Positions 1 to 5,922 of a stretch of 13,134 nt of DNA are shown here, one piece after another. The notes beneath the pieces are model-generated. The model was given only the letters and a program-made list of their open reading frames with translations. It was not told where the DNA came from and ran no database searches. The stretch covers positions 1 to 13,134 of the forward strand of contig CACXAK010000013.1 in the NCBI GenBank assembly GCA_902765655.1, written 5' to 3'. How positions within the stretch are numbered: the stretch's first letter is position 1; every line of letters starts with the position of its first letter. Origin of the DNA: an uncultured bacterium. Lineage in GTDB: Bacteria; Cyanobacteriota; Vampirovibrionia; Gastranaerophilales; Gastranaerophilaceae. The translations under genes were made by a program, and so were the position numbers.

Positions 1-167
1 TCCTTGGCTTCAACCAGTCGGAGGATAATATCATCCAACTGAATCTTGACTGCCGCCCGTGCAGCATATATGGCAACAAACCCTGCCGTCGCGGCGACTA
101 TGCTTGTTTACAGAACATTCCGCCTGAGCGGATTGTTGAGAGAATATCAACCCTCATTAATAACTAA
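1..167 (+). CDS. Glycosyltransferase family 9 (heptosyltransferase-like), C-terminal fragment
   Basis: Only the last 54 codons are present, read from base 3 and ending with TAA at 165-167. The visible peptide has a Cys-rich segment, CRPCSIYGNKPCRRGDYAC, followed by IPPERIVERI. From memory this is the closing signature of Bacteroidales GT9 enzymes, the ADP-heptose:LPS heptosyltransferase fold. Such enzymes act at the cytoplasmic face of the inner membrane and add a sugar to lipopolysaccharide core or a related glycan. The catalytic domain lies outside the window, so donor and acceptor cannot be judged. Rubredoxin follows after 14 bases on the same strand, so the two may be co-transcribed. Base composition is much richer in G+C than the genes on the - strand beyond 338. 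The family call rests on the Cys motif alone. Confidence 0.7.
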   Translation, partial: LGFNQSEDNIIQLNLDCRPCSIYGNKPCRRGDYACLQNIPPERIVERISTLINN

Positions 168-181
168 ACATTTAAAAGCTT

Positions 182-337
182 ATGAAGTACATTTGTGAGA
201 TTTGCGGTTACGTCTACGACCCCGCAGTAGGTGATCCCGATGGCGGCATCCCCGCAGGAACAGCGTTTGAGAACATCCCCGACGATTGGGTATGCCCCAT
301 CTGCGGTGTCGGCAAGAGTGATTTCAAACCCGAGTAA
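182..337 (+). CDS. Rubredoxin
   Basis: A complete 51-residue protein starting MKYICEICGY and ending SDFKPE. It contains the two rubredoxin knuckles: Cys5-x-x-Cys8-Gly-Tyr and Cys38-Pro-x-Cys41-Gly, with the conserved DPD/GGIPAGT loop and the DDWVCP segment between them. The four cysteines hold a single Fe atom. The protein is a small cytoplasmic one-electron carrier, typically serving oxygen or peroxide detoxification (rubrerythrin, superoxide reductase) in anaerobes. Its length is normal for the family (50-54 residues). The ATG at 182 is the natural start, since Cys5 is at its usual place. No Shine-Dalgarno sequence is seen in the 14-base A-rich gap after the preceding gene, which fits Bacteroidota translation starts. 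The stop codon TAA (335-337) touches the apparent contig join. The large - strand reading frame runs antisense through this gene, and that overlap is not biologically meaningful. Confidence 0.96.
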   Translation: MKYICEICGYVYDPAVGDPDGGIPAGTAFENIPDDWVCPICGVGKSDFKPE

Positions 338-3300
338 TTATTATAAATAGCACTACCAATATTTGCACTATTATTAATAAAATCACCTGTGATTGAGCCG
401 ATTGTTGCAGTAGAGTTATAAATCGCACCACCATAGGCATCACCAGAAGATGAGTTTGCACTGTTACCGATAAAATCTCCTGTGATACTGCTTATTGTGC
501 CCTCATTAGATATCGCTCCGCCATAAGCATTAAAGGAGGAGGAGGAGGAGGCATAGTTACCCACAAAATCTCCTGTGATACTGCTTATTGTTTGGCCGTT
601 ATATATCGCACCGCCATCAGCATTGCCGTAGGAGGAGGAGGCATAGTTACCCACAAAATCACCTACTATTGAGCCGATGCCACCGTTGTTAGATATCGCA
701 CCGCCAGAAGAGCCGGAGGAGGAGGAGGCATAGTTACCCACAAAATCTCCTGTGATTGAGCCGATTGTTCCGTCATAGTTATAAATCGCACCACCTAAGG
801 AATTGTAGTATGAAGAAGTCGCTCTATTGCTGATAAAATCACCCGTGATTGAGCCGATTGTTCCGTCATCGTTATAAATCGCACCACCATAGGTACTACC
901 AAAGCTCTGAGAAAAACTATAAGAGTATGAGGAGGAAATTGAATTACCTACAAAATCACCCACGATACTGCCAATTATTGCACTTGAATTTGATCCTGCT
1001 GCTTTATTATATATTGCACCACCATAGGAACTTCTGGTAGCATCAATTTTATTACCAATGAAATTACCAACGATACTATTAATACTTGCAACAGACTCTG
1101 AAGTTTTGGCATAATTCACAATAGCACCCATTGAATACAATGACCAACAATCCGCAATTGTTGCATCCGTAATGGTGTTATTGCCAACGAAGTCTGCAAC
1201 TACATCCCCTATTGTTCCCTGATTGAGAATAACAGAACCACCTATTAAATTATAATAAGCAGTTGACACACCGTTTAAGGTATTGTTAGCATATACTACA
1301 TTATTTATATCACCATAACTTGTTCCGTTAGGGTTATTTATTACAGCTCCTCCATTAACTCGAAAATCACTAGATGCACCCGCTGTTGATGCTGTAATAT
1401 CTACTGTATTGTCTTTTACAGGTGTATAACCAGACGGAACTGTGTATGTATAGGTATAATAACTATCCTGTGTTGCGCCGTTATGAGGCAGAGTAACCTT
1501 AATCGTGCCTTTTGCGTGGTTTGCATCAGTCCATGTCATATCACTTTCCGGACCTGCCGATGCTGTCCAAGTAACAGAACTTGATGAAGACATATTATTT
1601 GTTCTAATATTAATCAGCTTATATTTCGGAGTGAAATCACCACTTGAATTTTTTGTATATGTTATATAGTCATAGTTACCTGATGTACCGTCTGTCGGGT
1701 TCCAAACACTGACAGGCAATTGTTTTTTGTTGTATGTATAGTATTTAGTACCAACATTAAATATCCAGTTGTCGGAATCTGTCACTTCTTTCAAAGCGCT
1801 TGCACCTGTTGCGGCAAGGTTTCGAACTTTTGCGGTATTAGCATTATCATATAAACTTTCATCCGCCTTGAAATAATATACTGTGCCGTTAATTACAACA
1901 ACATCAGGGTGATTTGCGTCTTTTGTTGTCACAAGGTCAGAATAAGTGCCATGCGAACCGCTTGCTAATTTTAGGTAAGCTTCACTTTCAACCCTAACAT
2001 CATCAATCGTCGCTCCACCTGATACAAATGGTACTTCGGAACCGTTAAATGTCAACACGCCCGTTCCGTTGTTATAAGAAACTGTATAAGCATAATCACC
2101 ATGAATAAAACCATGTTCCGCAAGAGTCGAGTCTAAAACGTATTTTGCGATTGGACCACCTGAGAAGGTTACTGTGGATTCGCCCTCTTTGTCGCTCAAT
2201 AAGTTAATTGAGCGAATGATGATTGATTCTGTACTGCCACTTTGGAAAGTTGCAGTGATATTGTCGGATGTATTTGCAAGTATATCAACATCCAAATCCC
2301 AGTTGATTGTGCCGTTGTTGATAACTGTGCCTAAGTTGTCGGTTTGGGGTTCACCGTTATCAACACTCAAATTGAAGATTGAATCTGTACCAATATTCAA
2401 TTGTGCTTGAGCAAGTCCGTCATAACCATCGTGGATTGTAACAGTTGCACCGTTTGCTATATTTATAACACCTGCGTTGTAGATGGAGTTTGGTCGAGTG
2501 CCATCCTTATCTTGAACATAGTTGCCTGTGAAGGTGTTGCCTGCCAGAGTAATCTGAGCACCACTGTATTGCGGAGTACCTGATGTCTGGTAACCGTTAA
2601 ATATCGCACCACCGTAGGCTTTTTTGGTAGTTGAAGATGTTTTTGCATAATTACTTATAAAATCACCTGTGATACTGCCGATACTCGCTTTGGAGGTGTG
2701 GCTACTGTTAAAAATCGCACCGCCAGAAGAGTTGTTACTGGAGGAGGATGAGTAGTTGCCGATAAAATCACCTGTAATACTACTTATTGTGCCATCGGAG
2801 TTAGAAAACGCACCGCCATAAGAGTTGCTACTGGAGGAGGAGGAGGAGTTGCCGATAAAATCACCTGTAATACTGCTGATTGTTCCCCCGTTATATATCA
2901 CACCGCCATAAGTATAGGAGGAGGCGGCGAAGGAGGAGTTGCCGATGAAATCGCCTGTGATAGAGCTTATTGTGCCAGAGAGGTTAGAAATCGCACCGCC
3001 AGAAGAGGAGGAGGAACCGGAGGCGGAGGAGGAGTTGCTGATGAAATCGCCAGTGATAGAGCTTATTGTGCCTTTATTGTTAGTTATCGCACCGCCAGAA
3101 GAGGAGGACAAGTAGCCGGAGGCGGAGGAGGAGTTGCCGATGAAATCGCCTGTGATAGAGCTTATTGTGCCAGAGTTATATATCGCACCGCCATAAGAGT
3201 AGGATTTGGTGGCGGAGGAAGAGGAAGAGTTACCCACAAAATCACCTACGATTGAGCCGATACTCGCCGTGCCGTTGTTGGCATAGTTAGATATCGCACC

Positions 3301-4791
3301 GCCATAAGAGTAGTAGTTGAAGGAGGAGTTACCGATGAAGTCTCCTGTGATAGAATTTATGCCGGCAGTTTCACCTGATGCTACACTCATATTTGCAATA
3401 GCACCACCCATCAATAATCTATTTGAAGATCCTGTTGTTGATGTTATTCTGTTACCCACAAAATCCGCCACAACATCTCCGATTGTACCTTGGTTGAGGA
3501 TAGCTCCACCACCTATAATGTTGTAGTTGTGGCTAAAATTAGCTGTCAGGACATTGTTTGCGTATGTTTTGTTTGTGATATCACCATAATCATTGTCAAC
3601 AGCATTTGTTACAACATTTGGATCCCTGTCTGATGTTGAGACTTTGTATGCAGACTCCTCACCTGCTTCGAGGGTTGAGACAGTGTATGCGTGATCATTT
3701 ATGAATGAATAAGTTGACGTATATGTGTATGTAAAATATTTATTCCAGGTATTAACACCACCTACTGTGCCGTTGTGAGGGGTTTTAATGCGGATGGCAC
3801 CCGTGATGTTATTTCCGCTGATTGTTACATTTGACCCTGCGATATTATTTGTCCATGTGCCGCTTGGCTGAGTTGCCGAAGGAGTCCAAACCACCTTTGA
3901 GCCAATATGGCTAACCTCATTCGGGTCAATATTAATACTGTAGTATTTTGTGTGGTCTTTATCAAATGACACTTTTACATCATAGTTACCGCTCGCACCG
4001 TTTTCGAATGTCGCAACATCACTCGAATTATTTTTGAACGCAAAATCAGAATAAGTTGTACCTGTATAAGCAGACACAGGAAGTTTGCTTGTATCAAAGG
4101 TATAATAGGTTGTCTCGTCATTGATAACCGTTTTAAATACTGCATTGGCAGCAGTTGCACCGGTTGAAGTCAAAGCAACAGAAGTTGAACCCGAAAGATA
4201 GTTCAACATATTGGCTTTTTCATTTGTCAAGGTCGTCGGAGTAGTATAATAGTATCTCTTACCATTAAACGCAACTACTGTCTTACCCGTCAAATCCATT
4301 GAAGGATCTGTGATTTCTGTCAACGCGTATGTTGTACCAAAATATGTGCTCGCTGTCGGAAGTACAGATTCAGCATCTTTTTTCATTGTATCAAGAGTCG
4401 GAGCTGCCGCACCGGTAAGTTTACCTCCCATACGAGTAATTGTGGAATTATTGCTGTTACGGACATTCAAAGAGCGAGCAGAAACATTATTATTAAGCCC
4501 TAATACACCATTGGTCTGACTTAAATTATTATCCTGAGCTATTGAAACTTTATCATTGCGAATTTGCTTTAAAACCTGAGAATTTTCACTATTAACCACA
4601 TTAATAGATTCAAAATAAGGATTTGTATTGCGCATGTTCATATCGTTTATGATATTTAGCGTATTCTGCGGCTTTAAAACCGACTTTTGATTATCCACAT
4701 CAGCAGCCTCAGAAGCTCCGCCGACAAATGTTAAACCCGCTACCGCACATGCAGTTGCCAATATCTTTTTAGTCAAACTCAACTTATTCAT
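214..4791 (-). CDS. Pmp-like repeat adhesin / autotransporter-type passenger, C-terminus lost
   Basis: The open frame is 1525 codons, but only residues 1-1485 (bases 337-4791) look genuine; the last 40 are antisense of rubredoxin. Residues 1-29 form a Sec signal peptide (KK, hydrophobic core, cleavage after SEA). Residues 165-447 and 965-1204 are two diverged copies of one large module. Residues 425-730 and 1182-1485 are two arrays of about 30-residue units carrying GGAI.N, then ITGDF.GN, then a Ser-rich spacer. A beta-rich linker (731-960) separates the halves. The GGAI plus FxxN pair is the hallmark of chlamydial Pmp passengers, which form right-handed beta-helices on the cell surface. Adhesion is inferred from this architecture. 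No beta-barrel or other anchor is visible, presumably lost at the join. The start is supported by TGAGG at 4796-4800. It has its own promoter downstream of the glycosyltransferase. Secretion by another route is possible. Confidence 0.8.
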   Translation of the reverse strand: MNKLSLTKKILATACAVAGLTFVGGASEAADVDNQKSVLKPQNTLNIINDMNMRNTNPYFESINVVNSENSQVLKQIRNDKVSIAQDNNLSQTNGVLGLNNNVSARSLNVRNSNNSTITRMGGKLTGAAAPTLDTMKKDAESVLPTASTYFGTTYALTEITDPSMDLTGKTVVAFNGKRYYYTTPTTLTNEKANMLNYLSGSTSVALTSTGATAANAVFKTVINDETTYYTFDTSKLPVSAYTGTTYSDFAFKNNSSDVATFENGASGNYDVKVSFDKDHTKYYSINIDPNEVSHIGSKVVWTPSATQPSGTWTNNIAGSNVTISGNNITGAIRIKTPHNGTVGGVNTWNKYFTYTYTSTYSFINDHAYTVSTLEAGEESAYKVSTSDRDPNVVTNAVDNDYGDITNKTYANNVLTANFSHNYNIIGGGAILNQGTIGDVVADFVGNRITSTTGSSNRLLMGGAIANMSVASGETAGINSITGDFIGNSSFNYYSYGGAISNYANNGTASIGSIVGDFVGNSSSSSATKSYSYGGAIYNSGTISSITGDFIGNSSSASGYLSSSSGGAITNNKGTISSITGDFISNSSSASGSSSSSGGAISNLSGTISSITGDFIGNSSFAASSYTYGGVIYNGGTISSITGDFIGNSSSSSSSNSYGGAFSNSDGTISSITGDFIGNYSSSSSNNSSGGAIFNSSHTSKASIGSITGDFISNYAKTSSTTKKAYGGAIFNGYQTSGTPQYSGAQITLAGNTFTGNYVQDKDGTRPNSIYNAGVINIANGATVTIHDGYDGLAQAQLNIGTDSIFNLSVDNGEPQTDNLGTVINNGTINWDLDVDILANTSDNITATFQSGSTESIIIRSINLLSDKEGESTVTFSGGPIAKYVLDSTLAEHGFIHGDYAYTVSYNNGTGVLTFNGSEVPFVSGGATIDDVRVESEAYLKLASGSHGTYSDLVTTKDANHPDVVVINGTVYYFKADESLYDNANTAKVRNLAATGASALKEVTDSDNWIFNVGTKYYTYNKKQLPVSVWNPTDGTSGNYDYITYTKNSSGDFTPKYKLINIRTNNMSSSSSVTWTASAGPESDMTWTDANHAKGTIKVTLPHNGATQDSYYTYTYTVPSGYTPVKDNTVDITASTAGASSDFRVNGGAVINNPNGTSYGDINNVVYANNTLNGVSTAYYNLIGGSVILNQGTIGDVVADFVGNNTITDATIADCWSLYSMGAIVNYAKTSESVASINSIVGNFIGNKIDATRSSYGGAIYNKAAGSNSSAIIGSIVGDFVGNSISSSYSYSFSQSFGSTYGGAIYNDDGTIGSITGDFISNRATSSYYNSLGGAIYNYDGTIGSITGDFVGNYASSSSGSSGGAISNNGGIGSIVGDFVGNYASSSYGNADGGAIYNGQTISSITGDFVGNYASSSSSFNAYGGAISNEGTISSITGDFIGNSANSSSGDAYGGAIYNSTATIGSITGDFINNSANIGSAIYNNYSGLKSLLPTPQMGHTQSSGMFSNAVPAGMPPSGSPTAGS
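330..352. other. Apparent chimeric join between two genomes
   Basis: To the left are Bacteroidales-like + strand genes at about 50% G+C. To the right, from about base 338, an A+T-richer - strand adhesin array begins in the middle of a repeat unit (GSAIYNN). The adhesin frame continues left only by chance, as the antisense of rubredoxin, losing all repeat character. A short A/T run, taattatta (335-343), lies at the border and could be shared microhomology. The exact breakpoint cannot be placed to the base. Confidence 0.75.
340..1248 (-). repeat. Second GGAI/FxGN repeat array of the adhesin, cut at the join
   Basis: About nine units of the same kind encode residues 1182-1485. The last one is broken off after GSAIYNN, so the array was probably longer in the source genome. 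The first units of both arrays (LNQGTIGDVVADFVGN) are nearly identical, which aligns the two arrays and shows that they arose with the duplicated upstream module. Confidence 0.92.
535..551. repeat. GGA (TCC on the coding strand) microsatellite encoding poly-Ser
   Basis: Five perfect GGA triplets plus GG on the + strand, read as TCC serine codons in the adhesin spacer. Because the unit is three bases, slippage would change spacer length without breaking the frame. Confidence 0.85.
1180..1899 (-). repeat. Duplicated adhesin module, copy B
   Basis: Encodes residues about 965-1204 and repeats the landmarks of copy A: GTVYYFK, TKYYTYNKKQLPVS, SGNYD, SVTWT, LPHNGA, YYTYTYT, SYGDINNVVYANNTL, LNQGTIGDVVADFVGN. 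It is shorter than copy A, missing some of the segment before the PHNG strand. Each copy feeds into its own GGAI array, so the protein is built as two module-plus-array halves. Confidence 0.8.
2602..3519 (-). repeat. First GGAI/FxGN repeat array of the adhesin
   Basis: About ten tandem units encode residues 425-730. Each reads roughly GGAI.N, a short Gly/Thr turn, IGSITGDF or ISSITGDF, .GN, then a Ser/Tyr-rich spacer of variable length. Neighbouring units are close at the DNA level: nearly the same stretch (beginning gatgaaatcgcc on the + strand) starts near 2944, 3040 and 3139, giving spacings of about 96 and 99 bases. This argues for recent tandem duplication or gene conversion. Confidence 0.92.
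2833..2848. repeat. GGA (TCC on the coding strand) microsatellite encoding poly-Ser
   Basis: Five GGA triplets plus a G, again TCC serine codons in an adhesin spacer of the first array. Shorter tracts of the same kind recur across both arrays, for example near 630, 715 and 2745. Confidence 0.85.
3451..4299 (-). repeat. Duplicated adhesin module, copy A
   Basis: Encodes residues about 165-447. Landmarks shared with copy B, in the same order, are: a YYY or YYF strand after V..NG, KYYTY/TYYTF followed by KLPVS or QLPVS, SGNYD, VWT or VTWT, I.I..PHNGT, YFTYTYT, the YGDI.N..YANN.L segment, then LNQGTIGDVVADFVGN. This is a long imperfect internal duplication rather than short repeats. Confidence 0.8.
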
Positions 4792-4795
4792 AATT

Positions 4796-4801
4796 CCTCA
4801 C
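4796..4801 (-). promoter_or_regulatory. Ribosome binding site of the adhesin gene
   Basis: On the - strand the sequence reads GTGAGG, then AATT, directly before ATG (4789-4791). This is a good anti-16S match at short but workable spacing. It fixes the adhesin start at 4791 and contrasts with the rubredoxin gene at the other end, which has none. Confidence 0.65.
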
Positions 4802-4840
4802 TCGTTTTAATTCAGTTACAATAATTCCATTATAAAGATT

Positions 4841-4869
4841 ATTATAACTTTTTTTGAACAACTCTGCAA
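4841..4869 (-). promoter_or_regulatory. Putative sigma70-type promoter of the adhesin gene
   Basis: On the - strand TTGCAG (4864-4869) is followed after exactly 17 bases by a perfect TATAAT (4841-4846). Transcription would start near 4834, giving a leader of about 40 bases before the adhesin ATG. A second TATAAT at 4829-4834 has no good -35 partner. The region is A+T-rich, so chance matches are possible. If real, the adhesin can be expressed independently of the upstream secretion genes. Confidence 0.45.
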
Positions 4870-4882
4870 TACTTTAAACAAA

Positions 4883-5872
4883 TTATTTCCAAAAACCGCG
4901 TTGGTGAAGAATGTCATTAATTGCGGAAAAATCATTCTCTTTAAGAAACTTAATAAAACGCATGTTATCCTTTTCAAACGGATAAAAATCGGATTTTAAA
5001 AATTTATCAATATCAACATCAAAATCAGTCGACTTAATTGCCGATACAAAATCTTCTCTGATTGCCGGCTCAATCTTGTACAGCGCACCGATTAGATTGC
5101 TGGCAAAATGAGCAAAATGAATGTCTTTTAACTTGTCATAATAACCGTTTTTGCGCAAAACCTTTTCGGTTTCCCCAAAAGCCCTAAAAACATCAAATGC
5201 TTTTTTATGGCGAATCCGGGTGTTTGAATCCACACGATCCATTACATAATAGTAATACGGAACAGGCAAATATGTTATGCGTTTTGCTGTTGTATAAACT
5301 TCAGCCCAATGCGGTCTGTCCTGATTATTTAAATCATCAACAAATTTTATGTCCTTTACCAAATCAGTCAAATAAAACTTGTTCCACGTTGCAGTCGGGA
5401 TAAACCTGTAAACAAACGGCTCGGCAGTTTCAGCATTAAAAGTTCCGCTGCCGTATTTGTCAACTATATTCTTGAAATACAAAGTTTCTTTCTTTTTCCC
5501 CTCTACATCCCCATGAACAAAATCAAAAACAACGACATCCGCATCACGCTCCTGCGCAACTTTATACAAACCCTCCAATGAGTTTTGGGCAATAAAATCA
5601 TCAGAATCCACAAACATTGTGTACCTGCCCGTGACACAATCCAACGCCGTGTTCCTTGCCGCAGATAAACCCTTGTTTTCCTGATGAATAACTTTTATCT
5701 TAGGATATTTTTTTGCATATTCATCCAAAATCTTACCCGAATTATCAGTTGAACCGTCTTCAACACAAATTATTTCATACTCCCCGTCAAATGTCTGATT
5801 CAAAACAGAATCCAGACACCTTGATAGATACTTTTCAACATTATACACAGGTATAGTTACCGAAATATCCAT
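4883..5872 (-). CDS. Glycosyltransferase family 2 (GT-A fold)
   Basis: A complete 329-residue protein starting MDISVTIPVYN, the usual N-terminus of family 2 transferases, which supports the start at 5872. The GT-A domain is visible: PVYN at 8-11, VEDGSTDNS at 37-45 (nucleotide binding), the NKG.S.ARN segment at 66-74, and the metal-binding DSDD at 89-92. TWNKFY (162-167) and QDRPHW (184-189) mark the acceptor side found in EpsJ-like polysaccharide enzymes. No membrane segment is seen, so it is probably cytoplasmic or peripheral at the inner membrane, transferring a sugar from a nucleotide donor. Donor and acceptor are unknown. It lies 50 bases after the TpsB gene and before the adhesin. Modification of either surface protein is possible, but so is a role in a capsule or LPS. 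No Shine-Dalgarno sequence precedes the ATG. Confidence 0.9.
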   Translation of the reverse strand: MDISVTIPVYNVEKYLSRCLDSVLNQTFDGEYEIICVEDGSTDNSGKILDEYAKKYPKIKVIHQENKGLSAARNTALDCVTGRYTMFVDSDDFIAQNSLEGLYKVAQERDADVVVFDFVHGDVEGKKKETLYFKNIVDKYGSGTFNAETAEPFVYRFIPTATWNKFYLTDLVKDIKFVDDLNNQDRPHWAEVYTTAKRITYLPVPYYYYVMDRVDSNTRIRHKKAFDVFRAFGETEKVLRKNGYYDKLKDIHFAHFASNLIGALYKIEPAIREDFVSAIKSTDFDVDIDKFLKSDFYPFEKDNMRFIKFLKENDFSAINDILHQRGFWK

Positions 5873-5878
5873 AGTTGT

Positions 5879-5884
5879 ATTATA
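5879..5884 (-). promoter_or_regulatory. Possible -10 box just upstream of the glycosyltransferase start
   Basis: A perfect TATAAT on the - strand ends seven bases before the A of the ATG at 5872, so a transcript from it would be nearly leaderless. No good -35 is found; TTATGC at 18 bases is poor. The alternative is that the gene is read only from the upstream TPS transcript. Confidence 0.2.
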
Positions 5885-5922
5885 TATAAAAAGTTCAAAT
5901 GTGCATAACCGTAAAATGCAAT

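Noticed and set aside
214..336. Last 40 residues of the large - strand adhesin frame
   Set aside because: They are the antisense of the rubredoxin gene, show none of the repeat pattern and lie on the far side of the apparent join.
340..1250. Regular spaced repeats resembling a CRISPR array
   Set aside because: The repeats are coding, vary in length and sequence, keep one reading frame and correspond to GGAI/FxGN protein units; there are no conserved palindromic repeats with unique spacers.
535..3200. GGAGGA runs on the + strand as Shine-Dalgarno sequences for + strand genes
   Set aside because: They are the complement of TCC serine codons in the adhesin; the short + strand frames near them have no domain, no promoter and no protein-like composition.
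4792..4882. Intrinsic terminator between the glycosyltransferase and the adhesin
   Set aside because: The gap is A+T-rich but no stable hairpin followed by a T run could be found on the - strand.
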